Shown: positions 35,727 to 48,283, counted from the first letter of the stretch. The stretch is DNA of 60,570 nucleotides from an uncultured Campylobacterales bacterium (GCA_903885085.1 CAISHH010000135.1:1-60570); one strand, 5' to 3'. Program-made: numbers and translations. The notes: generated by a model from the sequence alone, not told the origin.

Positions 35727-37529
35727 TTATTTACGAGTATTACGTTTACGTTCACTTTCAGTTAAGAAACGTTTACGAATACGGATACTTAATGGTGTTA
35801 CTTCTAAAAGCTCATCATCTTCGATCCACTCTAATGCACGTTCCAAACTCATATCACGTGGTGGAACAAGTTTGATCGCTTCATCAGCACCTGATGAACG
35901 AACATTTGACTGTGCTTTACCTTTAATCGGGTTAACAGCCAAGTCATTTGAACGTGAATGCTCTCCAACGATCATACCTTCGTAAACTTTAACTTGTGGA
36001 CCTATGAAGATAACTCCACGATCTTGTAAGTTAAATAGTGAGTATGCAAGAGTAACACCTGTTTCCATAGAGATAAGTGCTCCATACTGGCGAGACTCAA
36101 CAGAACCGCTAAATGGACGGAATTCTAAGAATGAGTGGTTCATAATCCCTTCACCCTTTGTATCTGTCAAGAACTGTCCACGGAAACCGATCAATGAACG
36201 TGCAGGGATTTCGAACTCGATACGTTGGAAACCTTCACCCATTGGGATCATAGATTTCATCTCAGCTTTACGTTTACCAAGACGTTCGATAATAGAACCA
36301 CTAAAATCTGCAGGAAGATCGATCACAAGGTGCTCAAATGGTTCACATTTTACCCCTTCAATGACTCTAACGATAACTTCTGGACGAGAAATACCGAATT
36401 CAAAACCTTCACGACGCATATTTTCAGCAAGAATCGTGATTTGAAGTTCACCACGTCCTGAAACTTTAAATTTACCTTCACCTACTGTTTCATATCTCAT
36501 GGCAACGTTTGTTTGCATTTCTGATTCTAAACGCTCTTTGATCTTGTTTGAAGTGACGTGTTTACCCTCTTGACCTGCAAGTGGAGAATCATTTACTGAA
36601 AATACAACGCTCAAAGTCGGCTCTTCAATATGAAGAGGATCAAGTGGCATTGGTTTAGTCGGATCACAAACAGTATCTCCAACATCAACAGTTTCAATAC
36701 CTGCAAATGCAACGATATCGCCAGCTTCAGCTTCATCAATTTCCATACGGTTTAGACCATGAAAACCGATAAGTTTAGTAATCTTACCTTTAACCATCTC
36801 TCCATCTGCCTTAGCAAGAAGAATGTTACTTCCTTTTCTAACAACACCATTGAAAATACGAGAAATACCAATTTTTCCAACATAGTTATCATAATCAAGT
36901 GTAAATACTTGAGCTTGCACAGGATTTTCTCTGTCACCCTCAGGCTCTGGGATTTGGCTTAAGATAGTTTCGAAAATACATTCGAAGTTACCATCTGGAT
37001 CGGCCATATCAAGTTTTGCTATACCATTACGTGCAGCAGCATAAATAACTGGGAAATCTAGTTGATCTTCTGTCGCATCCATAGCAGCAAAAAGGTCGAA
37101 CATCTCATCTACAACACGCTCAGGATCAGCTGAAGGTTTGTCGATTTTATTGATAACAACAATTGGTTTTTTACCAAGAGCAAGCATCTTTTTAACAACA
37201 AATTTTGTTTGTGGCATAACACCTTCATAAGCGTCAACTAAAACTAAAACACCATCAACCATTTTTAAAACGCGCTCAACTTCTCCACCGAAATCGGCGT
37301 GGCCCGGAGTGTCAATAATATTGATTTTGTAATCTTTGTAACGAATTGCTGTATTTTTAGAAAGAATTGTAATTCCTCTTTCTTTTTCTAAAGCATTGCT
37401 ATCCATTGCTCTTTCATCATGTTGCTCGTGAGCTCCGTATGTTCCTGATTGCTCTAACAAACCATCAACTAATGTAGTTTTACCGTGGTCAACGTGCGCG
37501 ATAACCGCTATGTTTCTAATCTTTTGCAA
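35727..37529 (-). CDS. typA: Translational GTPase TypA/BipA
   Basis: The 600 residues have the full set of EF-G-like elements: G1 [11 protein letters not shown]2 around RGITI, G3 [11 protein letters not shown]4 NKID near residue 125. The beta barrel, EF-G III/V-like domains and the BipA-specific C-terminus follow ([17 protein letters not shown]). BipA binds the ribosome and aids 50S assembly and stress or low-temperature growth. It stands alone with a divergent two-component system upstream and a repeat-derived hairpin downstream. Confidence 0.95.
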   Translation of the reverse strand: MQKIRNIAVIAHVDHGKTTLVDGLLEQSGTYGAHEQHDERAMDSNALEKERGITILSKNTAIRYKDYKINIIDTPGHADFGGEVERVLKMVDGVLVLVDAYEGVMPQTKFVVKKMLALGKKPIVVINKIDKPSADPERVVDEMFDLFAAMDATEDQLDFPVIYAAARNGIAKLDMADPDGNFECIFETILSQIPEPEGDRENPVQAQVFTLDYDNYVGKIGISRIFNGVVRKGSNILLAKADGEMVKGKITKLIGFHGLNRMEIDEAEAGDIVAFAGIETVDVGDTVCDPTKPMPLDPLHIEEPTLSVVFSVNDSPLAGQEGKHVTSNKIKERLESEMQTNVAMRYETVGEGKFKVSGRGELQITILAENMRREGFEFGISRPEVIVRVIEGVKCEPFEHLVIDLPADFSGSIIERLGKRKAEMKSMIPMGEGFQRIEFEIPARSLIGFRGQFLTDTKGEGIMNHSFLEFRPFSGSVESRQYGALISMETGVTLAYSLFNLQDRGVIFIGPQVKVYEGMIVGEHSRSNDLAVNPIKGKAQSNVRSSGADEAIKLVPPRDMSLERALEWIEDDELLEVTPLSIRIRKRFLTESERKRNTRK

Positions 37530-37687
37530 GGTGTTTTCCTCGTAGTTCTCTATAATTTAGAGATAAATTTTCGGGATTATACCTAAAAACTACTGTTATT
37601 TTGGTTATCACTCTCAATATTGGAAATTTAGCTTGTAATCAGATAGTAATCATTATTTTGATATCATAAATAAAAAGTGGTAAAAAT

Positions 37688-38362
37688 ATGAGTAATTTAA
37701 TTGTAATTGTTGAAGATCAAGAGGATATTTTAGAGCTGATCGAGTATTCTCTAAACAAAGAAGGACTTGAAACTATCGGTTTTTTAAACACTAAAAATGT
37801 CAAAGAGCTTCTTGAAGAGGAAAAAGTCGACCTTATCATCATGGATAGAAATCTTCCCGGAGTTGAAGGCAGTGAGTTCGTTGCTACTTTACGCAAAAAT
37901 GGTGTTACAACGCCGGTAATCTACCTCAGCGCAAAAAATAGCGAACAAAATATTGAAGAGGGCTTTTTAAGCGGTGGAGATGACTACATCACAAAACCAT
38001 TTAACATGAAAGAGCTTGTTCTTAGAATCAAAGCAGTTTTAAAAAGAACAAATCCTCTCTCTTCAATGAAAGAGATAGAATATAAAGATATTGTATTAAA
38101 TCTTGAAGCAAGAACTGTTTTTGTTTCTGAAGAAAAAATCGATCTTACAAAACTGGAGTTTGAACTTCTTTTAACTCTTATTCAAAATCAAAATATCGTC
38201 CTAGACCGCGATTATTTACTTGAAAAAGTTTGGGGAAATGATGAAATTTATCAAGACCGCACTGTCAATGTTGCGATAAACAGACTGAAAGAAAAAATAG
38301 ATCCGACAAAAGAGAAAGAGTATATCAAGAGTGTGCGTGGTGTCGGTTACACAATTTCATAA
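37688..38362 (+). CDS. OmpR-family response regulator
   Basis: This 224-residue protein has a receiver domain at about 3-118 with the acidic pocket VEDQED and phospho-acceptor Asp in LIIMDRNLPG, plus Lys in DDYITKPF. A winged-helix DNA-binding domain follows at about 125-224, ending VRGVGYTIS. It overlaps no gene but lies 14 bases before a histidine kinase gene, its likely partner. The 158-base divergent gap to typA should hold both promoters. The stimulus is unknown. Confidence 0.92.
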   Translation: MSNLIVIVEDQEDILELIEYSLNKEGLETIGFLNTKNVKELLEEEKVDLIIMDRNLPGVEGSEFVATLRKNGVTTPVIYLSAKNSEQNIEEGFLSGGDDYITKPFNMKELVLRIKAVLKRTNPLSSMKEIEYKDIVLNLEARTVFVSEEKIDLTKLEFELLLTLIQNQNIVLDRDYLLEKVWGNDEIYQDRTVNVAINRLKEKIDPTKEKEYIKSVRGVGYTIS

Positions 38363-38376
38363 GTCAAGGATAAATT

Positions 38377-39759
38377 TTGATAAAACTTCATAAATATTTT
38401 TTATATAATTTTTTAGGTCTTTATATTGCAACACTTTTAATCTCTTCCGTGGTTAGCTATTATGCTCTCAAATCAATTATCTTAGAAAATTCCAAAAGAG
38501 AGCTGATTGATATTGTTAATATTGTAGATCTTAATTTAGAGAACGTTGACAATCTTACTCAATATATAAATAGCATCCATACAATAGCGGACAGACGTCT
38601 TACAATTATTGATGAATATGGTAAAGTTCTTGCAGAAACGAATTTCAATAAAGAAAAGATGGAAAATCATCTCAAAAGAATCGAAATTATACAAGCAAAA
38701 CAATCAACTTTTGGCTCCTCCGTACGGCTCTCAGCGACACTCAATAGCCAGTTTTTATATGTTGCAAAATATACAAATTCAAAAAAATATATAAGGGTTG
38801 CACAAAACCTTGGTTCTATCGAAAAAGAGTTTTATAGCATCTATATCAAAATTATTATTGTGTATACTATTTTCATGTTTATCGCCCTCATTATTACAAG
38901 CAAGATAAGCAAACGAGTCAGTTACGATATTAGTCAGATTTCCAACTATCTTAATGAAATTTCCAATAAAAATTATAAGGCAGTCATCAAAACTCAATAT
39001 TTCAGCGAGTTTTTACAGATATCACTTCTCTTAAAAAATCTTGTAAAAAAACTTGCAAATCGAGATAAGAAAAAACGAAAGCATGAAGCCAAAATGCGAC
39101 TTATCAATAAGCAGAGAAACGATATTCTCTCAGCTATCTCTCATGAGTTTAAAAACCCTATTGCAGCTATTATGGGTTATACGGAAACTATTCGCGATGA
39201 TGAAAATATCAATATCAATATACGCAATAAGTTTTTGGACAAAATTCTTTCAAATGGCAAAAAAATGTCTTCTATGATAGATAGACTCGCACTTTCTATC
39301 AAACTCGAAAATAATGATCTTTCCATCTCTTTTACTGAGTTTGATATTTTCGATCTTTGTATTGAAGTTGCAAATAATCTCAAAGCAAAATACAAAGACA
39401 GAAGCATCGATCTCCATATCCAACATCTCAAAATCCACGCAGATAAAACGATGCTTGAACTTGTCCTTATCAACCTCGCAGATAACGCGCTGAAATATTC
39501 TGAGGATAATATTGAGATAACAATATCGGATGGCATTTTGTATGTTAATGACAATGGAATCGGTTTTGCCGAGTCTGAGATAGAAAAAATTACCTCTAAA
39601 TTTTACAGAGTAAGAACAAATAGCTGGGATAATTCTATGGGACTTGGACTTGCTATAGTCTCGTTTATCCTTAAACTTCATCATACGACTCTTCTAATTT
39701 CAAGCCAACCAAATGTTGGATCTTCATTTGGATTTGACCTAAAGCCGCTTATAAAATGA
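38377..39759 (+). CDS. Membrane sensor histidine kinase
   Basis: The 460 residues start at TTG 38377, with CAAGGA eight bases upstream. TM1 is at about 10-30, a periplasmic sensor at 32-160, TM2 at about 163-183. The dimerisation box has the phospho-accepting His in SHEFKNPIAAIMGYTE near residue 253. The N box (INLADNALKYS), G1 (VNDNGIGF) and G2 (MGLGLAI) complete the ATPase. It should phosphorylate the regulator encoded just before. ATGA overlap couples it to the CCA-adding-type gene. Confidence 0.9.
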   Translation: MIKLHKYFLYNFLGLYIATLLISSVVSYYALKSIILENSKRELIDIVNIVDLNLENVDNLTQYINSIHTIADRRLTIIDEYGKVLAETNFNKEKMENHLKRIEIIQAKQSTFGSSVRLSATLNSQFLYVAKYTNSKKYIRVAQNLGSIEKEFYSIYIKIIIVYTIFMFIALIITSKISKRVSYDISQISNYLNEISNKNYKAVIKTQYFSEFLQISLLLKNLVKKLANRDKKKRKHEAKMRLINKQRNDILSAISHEFKNPIAAIMGYTETIRDDENININIRNKFLDKILSNGKKMSSMIDRLALSIKLENNDLSISFTEFDIFDLCIEVANNLKAKYKDRSIDLHIQHLKIHADKTMLELVLINLADNALKYSEDNIEITISDGILYVNDNGIGFAESEIEKITSKFYRVRTNSWDNSMGLGLAIVSFILKLHHTTLLISSQPNVGSSFGFDLKPLIK

Positions 39760-40997
39760 TAAACGTACCAAAGTTTTTAGAACCTATTATCACAGCTTTA
39801 CAAAACAGTGGTGCTTCACCTATTTTGGTCGGCGGATTTGTAAGAGATTCTCTGCTTGGATTTGCCATCAAAGATATCGATATCGAGGTATATAACATCG
39901 CTGATTTTGATGCGATGATGAAGATTTTAAAGCCTTTTGGAAGTATAAATCTTGTTGGAAAAAGCTTTGGGATTTTAAAACTCTCCTATGCTGGCTATGA
40001 GTTAGACTTTTCTCTTCCTCGACTTGAAAAAAAAACGGGATCTGGACATAAAGGTTTTGATGTTTTGCTTGATCCAAAACTCTCATTTGCTGAAGCTGCC
40101 GCGCGACGTGACTTTACAATAAATGCGATAGGCTTTGATCTTAATAGTCATACTTTACTAGATCCTTACAACGGACAAAAAGATCTAAACAATAAAATAC
40201 TAAGCTATGTGAATAAAGAGACTTTTATAGAAGATCCGCTGCGTGTTTTGCGAGCAGTTCAGTTTTGCGCAAGATTTGGGCTTACATGTAAAGAAGAACT
40301 GATTGAATTATGTCGTTATCTTTGTGAGAAGGGTTTTATAAAAGAACTTCCTAAAGAGCGAATATATGAAGAGTTTTCAAAGCTTTTGCTCAAATCTAAA
40401 AAGCCTTCTATCGGCTTGGCTCTTTTTGAGACATTTGGACTTACAAAATATTTTCCAGAAATCTCCAATAAAAATAATCTATTTGAACATATAGATGTTA
40501 TAACAAATCTTAAAACTGAAAATTCTAAAAGAGATATGGTTTTGATGTTAAGTTTGATAGTTTTGCATTTTGATTTAACCGAAGATGTGGAACTTTTTTT
40601 ACAAAAACTTTTAGATGAAACGCAGATAATAGATGAAGTACTAAATCTTTACATGTACAGATATGCTTTAAATGATCTTGCACAAAAGCCGCTGAGTAAT
40701 TACGATATTCTATTATTGAGCACAAAAACAATAATTCAAAATTTATTGATTTTAGGTGAAGCGCAAGGTAAAGATTTTAAAGAGATAAAAAAGAGAGCAG
40801 AACAACTCAGCGTACTTACATGTAAGCCAAAACCTCTCTTATATGGACGAGATCTTATAGAACTTGGACTAAACCCATCTACTTTATTTTCAACTATTTT
40901 AGAAGTAGCGTATGATGCTCAACTTCAAGAACATTTTACAAATATAAAAGACGCAAAAATATGGCTTAAAAACTATGTTGATGTATTTATCTGTTGA
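39756..40997 (+). CDS. CCA-adding enzyme/poly(A) polymerase family protein
   Basis: This 413-residue class II nucleotidyltransferase has LVGGFVRDSLLG, the catalytic IKDIDIEVY (DxD), RRDFTINAIGFDL and the head/neck motif EDPLRVLRAVQFCARFG. It most likely repairs or completes the CCA end of tRNA; a specialised role in adding only part of CCA cannot be excluded. The C-terminal body lacks a clear HD domain. Two exact palindromic repeats are read as Leu-Thr-Cys-Lys. It converges on the next gene, overlapping by 11 bases. Confidence 0.88.
   Translation: MINVPKFLEPIITALQNSGASPILVGGFVRDSLLGFAIKDIDIEVYNIADFDAMMKILKPFGSINLVGKSFGILKLSYAGYELDFSLPRLEKKTGSGHKGFDVLLDPKLSFAEAAARRDFTINAIGFDLNSHTLLDPYNGQKDLNNKILSYVNKETFIEDPLRVLRAVQFCARFGLTCKEELIELCRYLCEKGFIKELPKERIYEEFSKLLLKSKKPSIGLALFETFGLTKYFPEISNKNNLFEHIDVITNLKTENSKRDMVLMLSLIVLHFDLTEDVELFLQKLLDETQIIDEVLNLYMYRYALNDLAQKPLSNYDILLLSTKTIIQNLLILGEAQGKDFKEIKKRAEQLSVLTCKPKPLLYGRDLIELGLNPSTLFSTILEVAYDAQLQEHFTNIKDAKIWLKNYVDVFIC
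40282..40291. repeat. Palindromic repeat, copy 9
   Basis: Exact copy in the CCA-enzyme gene, read as Leu-Thr-Cys-Lys. Confidence 0.85.
40815..40826. repeat. Palindromic repeat, copy 10
   Basis: Exact CTTACATGTAAG, second copy in the CCA-enzyme gene, read as Leu-Thr-Cys-Lys. Confidence 0.88.
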
Positions 40998-41451
40998 TTA
41001 CGGCCATTTTATTTATGTAAGCTGTTAGCTGTTCTACTGTGTTGATGGAAAGCTCTATCGCTTTTGTTAATTTATGCATATATATTTGCTTATTTCTTGT
41101 ATCAAAACCATCAATGAGATCTGTATACATAAGGATAAATTTTTGAATTAATTCAATCGCTTCAACAGACATTTTTTTACTACTTGCAGCCGTAATAACT
41201 GTTTCAAATGCTTTTTTGAGTTTACTATCAGCATCACTACTCTCAAGAAATCGTTTACCAGATTTGTCATCTTGATAAGTCATTTTTTTAAGTATTTCTA
41301 CTATCATCTCTTCATTAATAGGAAACTTTTCAATTTGTCCAAGTAAAAGATTTCTCATTTCAGAAATACCTATATTAGAAAGATATTCATGAAGCTCATT
41401 TAAACCTTTTTCAGCCGTTTTTTCACTTTTTTTTAACAATCTACCAAACAT
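40987..41451 (-). CDS. Hypothetical helical protein downstream of queF
   Basis: This 154-residue protein is predicted to be almost entirely helical and soluble, with a Lys-rich N-terminus (MFGRLLKKSEKTAEKG). No Cys and no catalytic motif stand out. It is the last gene of the gyrB / degenerate GGDEF-EAL / queF run, 25 bases behind queF. I do not recognise the family. Its end overlaps the convergent CCA-enzyme gene. Confidence 0.6.
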   Translation of the reverse strand: MFGRLLKKSEKTAEKGLNELHEYLSNIGISEMRNLLLGQIEKFPINEEMIVEILKKMTYQDDKSGKRFLESSDADSKLKKAFETVITAASSKKMSVEAIELIQKFILMYTDLIDGFDTRNKQIYMHKLTKAIELSINTVEQLTAYINKMAVINR

Positions 41452-41476
41452 TGGATACTCTCCTGTTTATTATTGT

Positions 41477-41860
41477 TTAACGCTCTATTTTTGAACTATC
41501 GATCTCTATAAGTGTATGTACATTTCCTCTTGGATTGTAATCAGCAACAACTTTAAGATATTTTGGTTTTAATTTTGTTTCTAAAAGTTCATAAATCTCA
41601 TTTGCGCCATTTTCATGAGAGACATATCTATTTCTAAATGAATTGATGTAAAGTTTTATCGCTTTTAGTTCTATAACCCATTCATCTGGAGTGTATTCGA
41701 TATAGATCGTTGCATAATCTGGATAACCACTTCTAGGACATAAACAACTAAACTCTGGAAGAGTTAGTTTAATAAGATAATCTCTCTTGTGTAGATTTGG
41801 CCATATCTCTATATCTTGTTCAATATCAAATTCTAATACTACTTTTTCACCATATTTCAA
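41477..41860 (-). CDS. queF: 7-cyano-7-deazaguanine reductase QueF
   Basis: This 127-residue unimodular (type I) QueF has the active-site Cys in FSCLCPRSGYPD, the substrate-binding VIELKAIKLY, and YVSHENGANEI. It reduces preQ0 to preQ1 with NADPH in queuosine synthesis, using a thioimide intermediate on Cys. The gene overlaps the preceding gene by 4 bases (ATGA-type). The rest of the queuosine pathway is not in this window. Confidence 0.93.
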   Translation of the reverse strand: MKYGEKVVLEFDIEQDIEIWPNLHKRDYLIKLTLPEFSCLCPRSGYPDYATIYIEYTPDEWVIELKAIKLYINSFRNRYVSHENGANEIYELLETKLKPKYLKVVADYNPRGNVHTLIEIDSSKIER

Positions 41861-43263
41861 TCTATTTCTCCTGTAAAATTTTTATTATCACAATATCTAC
41901 CTTGTAAAAGATCTATACCTATTTCATTGGATACTTTATATGTATCTTCATCTTCAATCATCTTTATCCATGACTTTGAATGAAGATCATTTATACTTTC
42001 ATGTAAACCTTTTACAATATCTCTATAGCGCATAGAACTCAAGTTTTTTGTGTATCTTGAATCAAATCGAATCATATCCACTTCTATTTCTCTAAAATAT
42101 AAAAAACTCGAATGGTATTCCCCAAATCTGTCTATTGCAATGTATACGCCCATTATTCTCAAATTTTGAATTGTTTGATTATAACGCAAAATATTATTAT
42201 AATAATCAATTTCAGAGATTAAAAGGACTATTTTGTTTTGTATTGATATGTATGTACCTAATAAGTTTTTCATATGTGATACAAATGAGGGTTCTCTAAG
42301 TGTAGTGGGTGAAACACAAATTGAATATATTCTTTCATTTGTAGATGCCATTTTTGCTACTTTATCCAAAAGAACAAGATCAAATTCTTTTGAAAGCCCC
42401 AGTCTATTTACAACTGGGATAAAAGTATTTTGATGAATTATTTTATTTTCTATTTGAAGTTTTATTGATAAGTCTTCTAAAAATATATTTCCATCTTTAT
42501 CATAGACATTTTGACTATATATTTTAAAATTACTATTTTTTATGGCATCAATTATAGATATTTGTACATCATTGGGATCAATGATATCATCTTCTTTGAA
42601 AATATTTTTTGAAGATTTATTGAGAATTTGTTGTTCAAAAAGATGATCTATCAAATAATCTAAATTTTTTGAAAAGTTGTTATCAACAATAGAAGCTATT
42701 ATTTGAACCTCAATGCCGTAAAGATTACATGTAGAAAATTTTAAACACATGAGATCAATAATAGAGGTATACTCATTTTTCTCTCCGTTTAATCCTATTA
42801 AAAAATCTCCCCCTTTTATATGACTAAGCGGAAAATCATTAATTCCTTTTGATGATAAAAAAGTTGAAATCTCTTTAACAATACCATAAAGAATATTATC
42901 TCCATTTTTTATTCCATATACTTCATTAATCGTATGAAGATTATCTATACTAATAAGAATTATGGAGTAATCTTCTTTTTGAATCTCTTTTTTTAAAAGC
43001 TTATATAGATATTCACGAGTAAATGTATGTGTGATTGGATCAGTAATTCTCTCATCAAACCCTCTATAAATCATATATAAAAAAAAGTAAATCATAATGG
43101 CAAGTATAAGAGTAGCGCCGATATAAAAGGAAGATGTTATATGTTCTGCAGGTTGATTGATAAATGAAAAGATAGATAAAAGACCCAAAAAAAAGATAGG
43201 TAAACCCATGCGAAGTGCGAGTTTAAACCTATTTTCTCTCTCTTTTTTTTCGGGTAATAGCAT
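41857..43263 (-). CDS. Membrane protein with degenerate GGDEF and EAL domains
   Basis: The 468 residues have two membrane segments at about 18-35 and 45-67, a GGDEF-like domain at about 75-215 and an EAL-like domain at about 235-465. The GGDEF site reads KGGDFLIGL, one residue short, and the EAL site reads LEDLSIKL, so both enzymes look dead. It may act as a c-di-GMP receptor or a scaffold, like LapD but without a large periplasmic domain. It lies 5 bases after gyrB and overlaps queF, an odd place for a signalling protein. A one-mismatch palindromic repeat is present. Confidence 0.82.
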   Translation of the reverse strand: MLLPEKKERENRFKLALRMGLPIFFLGLLSIFSFINQPAEHITSSFYIGATLILAIMIYFFLYMIYRGFDERITDPITHTFTREYLYKLLKKEIQKEDYSIILISIDNLHTINEVYGIKNGDNILYGIVKEISTFLSSKGINDFPLSHIKGGDFLIGLNGEKNEYTSIIDLMCLKFSTCNLYGIEVQIIASIVDNNFSKNLDYLIDHLFEQQILNKSSKNIFKEDDIIDPNDVQISIIDAIKNSNFKIYSQNVYDKDGNIFLEDLSIKLQIENKIIHQNTFIPVVNRLGLSKEFDLVLLDKVAKMASTNERIYSICVSPTTLREPSFVSHMKNLLGTYISIQNKIVLLISEIDYYNNILRYNQTIQNLRIMGVYIAIDRFGEYHSSFLYFREIEVDMIRFDSRYTKNLSSMRYRDIVKGLHESINDLHSKSWIKMIEDEDTYKVSNEIGIDLLQGRYCDNKNFTGEID

Positions 43264-43268
43264 ATCTG

Positions 43269-45614
<2,346 letters not shown>

Positions 45615-45698
45615 TTAGCTGAAAATTGTTGAGAGAAAGATTTTTTATGTCAACTTGAAAGAAAAGAGTCATTTTACAGACTCTTTTTTATAAAAATT

Positions 45699-46766
45699 TT
45701 ATATAACGATAGGCATAACGATTGTTTTAAAATTATTATTAGTTAAAACAAAAGGAAGATTTGAACTGTTAAGTCCTATTGTAAATTCTTGTGAATCTAT
45801 TTGAGCAAGAAAATCTAAAATATATCTGCTATTTACTGCAAGAACAAATGGTTCATCAAAACCAGTTTCATGAGTAATTTCTGTTTTTGCTTCAATATTA
45901 TCATTACTTAAACTTTCAAATACAATAGTATCTTTTAAAAGAGTGATTTTCATATCATTTGAAATAGTAGTGATTTGTTTTATAGAATCAATTATATTTG
46001 ATTTTGGAAGAACAATTGTTTTTGTAATCTCTTTTGGAATGATTCTAGAATAATCTGGAAATTTTCCATTAATGAGTTTTGTAAAAAATGTGTATTGATT
46101 AGAGTGAACTATGAGATAAGTATTGTCATAGTAGATCTCAATATTGTCAAAAAAGAGTTTTTGGATTTCAATAATTGCTTTTTTTGGGATAATAAGTGAA
46201 AGTTCATTTTCGGTAGAATTTTCTATACTTACTAAAGCTAAACGTCTTGTATCTGTTGAAACAAAAGAGATGCTATCATTTTTAATATCTAAAAGAGCAC
46301 CATTGAGTTCAAATTTAGGATTATTAGAATCGATTGCAGGCGTTATCTTTTTTAGTGATTCTACTAAAGTATGAGATTCTATAGATATGCTTGGTTTACC
46401 CTCATAACTTGGAAATGCAGGAAATTCATTTGATAAAAATGTTGGAAGTTTAAATTTAGAATTTGCTTGAGTAATATGTAAAATATCATTTTTAGTTTCT
46501 AAAGTAACTTCTTTATCTTTTAATATTCTGATAATGTCTAATAATTTTTTACCATTAGCAGTAACTTCTCCATCTTCTGAGGCGTGAATTTGGTCTATTT
46601 TTACTTGTAAACCTATTTCATAATCTGTAGCCTTAAGAGTTAATACAGAATTTTCTACTTTTATATATATATGAGATGTAATTTGTGAAGTATCCTTTTT
46701 TTCTAAAAAAGGTTGAGAAGAAAGTAGAATGTTTTCAAAAATAGATTTTGCTATTGTTATTTTCAT
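45699..46766 (-). CDS. dnaN: DNA polymerase III beta sliding clamp
   Basis: The 355 residues have the three-domain clamp fold, starting MKITIAKSIFENILLSSQPF and ending with the usual short C-terminal strand (TIVMPIVI). Two clamps form a ring that tethers the replicative polymerase and binds many repair partners. The gene follows dnaA across the origin unwinding region, and its start codon lies 27 bases from the DnaA-trio stretch, so initiation and dnaN transcription may influence each other. Confidence 0.96.
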   Translation of the reverse strand: MKITIAKSIFENILLSSQPFLEKKDTSQITSHIYIKVENSVLTLKATDYEIGLQVKIDQIHASEDGEVTANGKKLLDIIRILKDKEVTLETKNDILHITQANSKFKLPTFLSNEFPAFPSYEGKPSISIESHTLVESLKKITPAIDSNNPKFELNGALLDIKNDSISFVSTDTRRLALVSIENSTENELSLIIPKKAIIEIQKLFFDNIEIYYDNTYLIVHSNQYTFFTKLINGKFPDYSRIIPKEITKTIVLPKSNIIDSIKQITTISNDMKITLLKDTIVFESLSNDNIEAKTEITHETGFDEPFVLAVNSRYILDFLAQIDSQEFTIGLNSSNLPFVLTNNNFKTIVMPIVI

Positions 46767-46955
46767 GATTTTTCCTATTTATTTTTTAAATTATTAGTAC
46801 GTAGTAGTAGGGGGTTGTGAGTATGTGAAAAAACCACTATTTACCCGCTACACTCGAACATACTTGTGTGAATGCACATATCAGCATCTTTCACATCTTT
46901 TCACTTCTCAAATTATATCTTTTTTTATGTAGCTTACAAATAAATTTTATTTTAT
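46767..46955. other. Origin of replication, unwinding part (oriC2) between dnaA and dnaN
   Basis: Read on the minus strand, DnaA boxes TTTCACATA (46822-46830) and CTCACAA (46815-46821) lead into a C-run CCCCC (46810-46814). Then comes a trinucleotide ladder, TACTACTACGTACTAA (46794-46809), and a very AT-rich stretch (46772-46793). This box/GC-tract/DnaA-trio/AT order is the basal unwinding arrangement known from other bacteria. More TTCAC-type boxes lie at 46865-46873, 46890-46898 and 46899-46908. Campylobacterota origins are known to be bipartite, with unwinding on this side of dnaA. Confidence 0.82.
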
Positions 46956-48272
46956 CTATGAAGCAGTTTTTATTTTATTGTTCAATTCTTCTATTTTTGT
47001 TTTAAAATCTTCATCATCTTTGATAAGCTCATTGATCTTTTTCATGGTATGAGAGATAGCAGTATGGTCTTTCATACCAAAATATTGAGCAAGTTGTGGC
47101 ATTGAGTTTGTAGTAAGATCACGACACAGATAGATGGCAATTCGTCTCGCATAAACAATATTTTTTGATCTGCTTTTTGATTTTACTTCACTTGGTTTTA
47201 CATTGAGTTCTTTTGCAACAACATCCATAATAAGGTCTATGGTTATATTTGCACGATTTTCTCTTTGTTGTTCTTTTAAAACATTTTTTGCGAACTCTAT
47301 ATTAATGTCGATGTTCATTAGTTTTGCGTAAGCATGGAGTTTTGAAAGGATTCCTTCTATTTCACGTGCATTGTTTTCGATAATAGTTGCAATATAGTTG
47401 ATAACATCATTACTGAGTTTAATACGGTTGATTTCACATTTCTTTTTAATAATATTGATCTTCGTTTCAAGCTCTGGAGGCTGAATATCAGCAATGAGTC
47501 CCCATTCAAAGCGGCTTTTGAGTCTTGCTTCAAGACCGCCTATCTGTTTTGGATGTTTATCAGATGTGATAATGATCTGCTTTTTCTCATTTTTCAGAGC
47601 TTCAAAAGTGTGAAAAAATTCTTCTTGAACAGAGTCCTTTCCGCTAAGAAATTGAATATCATCGATAAGAAGAACATCACACTTTCTATATTTGTCTTTA
47701 AATCTATCCATATTCCCGTTTCTAAGATGGCGAAGAAAATCATTTAAAAACTGTTCTACAGAGGTGTAGATAACATTTTTACCTTGGTTTTGAAGCACAT
47801 TTCCTATAGCCTGCATAAGGTGTGTTTTTCCAATCCCGACACCGCCGTAAATAAAAAGAGGATTGTAAATGCCACCAGGCTTTTCGCTGACACTTTTTGC
47901 AGCCGCGTAAGCAAACTGGTTGGAACCGCCGACAACAAAGTTGTCAAAAGTATGAGAAGGGTTAAGCATAGAGTGTTTTATTTTTTCTTTATCTATAACA
48001 TTTTTGACTTCTTTTGTCTGGGACTCTAGTTTTGATGGCAAAGTTATAAGAACATTTACTTTATTTGAACTGTAAACTTCAAAAAGGTGGGATATTTTTT
48101 CGCAAAACTTTGTTTTAATGTAATTTGCTATGAGAGTATTTGGTGCATAATAGATAGCTTGGTCACTACTAGAATTTTTTTCATCAAATGTGAGCTGTTT
48201 GATATAGCGCTTATACTCTATATCAGGGATTTCTTCTTTGAGTTTGAGAAGGATTTTTTCGCCAATATTCAT
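46956..48272 (-). CDS. dnaA: Chromosomal replication initiator DnaA
   Basis: I start at ATG 48272 (MNIGEKILLKLKEEIPDIEY), preceded by AAGG. The 19 extra residues in the track are read through DnaA boxes and look false. The 438-residue protein has Walker A GGVGIGKTH, Walker B LLIDDIQFL, sensor motifs and the C-terminal box-binding signature DHTAISHTMKKI. DnaA-ATP binds the boxes on both sides of its gene and opens the duplex. Boxes just upstream also allow autorepression. Confidence 0.97.
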   Translation of the reverse strand: MNIGEKILLKLKEEIPDIEYKRYIKQLTFDEKNSSSDQAIYYAPNTLIANYIKTKFCEKISHLFEVYSSNKVNVLITLPSKLESQTKEVKNVIDKEKIKHSMLNPSHTFDNFVVGGSNQFAYAAAKSVSEKPGGIYNPLFIYGGVGIGKTHLMQAIGNVLQNQGKNVIYTSVEQFLNDFLRHLRNGNMDRFKDKYRKCDVLLIDDIQFLSGKDSVQEEFFHTFEALKNEKKQIIITSDKHPKQIGGLEARLKSRFEWGLIADIQPPELETKINIIKKKCEINRIKLSNDVINYIATIIENNAREIEGILSKLHAYAKLMNIDINIEFAKNVLKEQQRENRANITIDLIMDVVAKELNVKPSEVKSKSRSKNIVYARRIAIYLCRDLTTNSMPQLAQYFGMKDHTAISHTMKKINELIKDDEDFKTKIEELNNKIKTAS

Positions 48273-48283
48273 AAATTGCCTTA

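Noticed and set aside
36004-36444. Plus-strand ORF of 146 codons opposite typA, and similar long antisense ORFs (for example 6349-6759 and 13623-14015).
   Set aside because: They mirror strongly coding genes on the other strand, have low-complexity Ser/Ile-rich products and no ribosome sites.
47363-47378. TTTCACGTGCATTG in dnaA looks like half a parS site.
   Set aside because: Only one half matches. Four or more mismatches against the 16-bp consensus, well below the two sites in the pseudouridine synthase gene.
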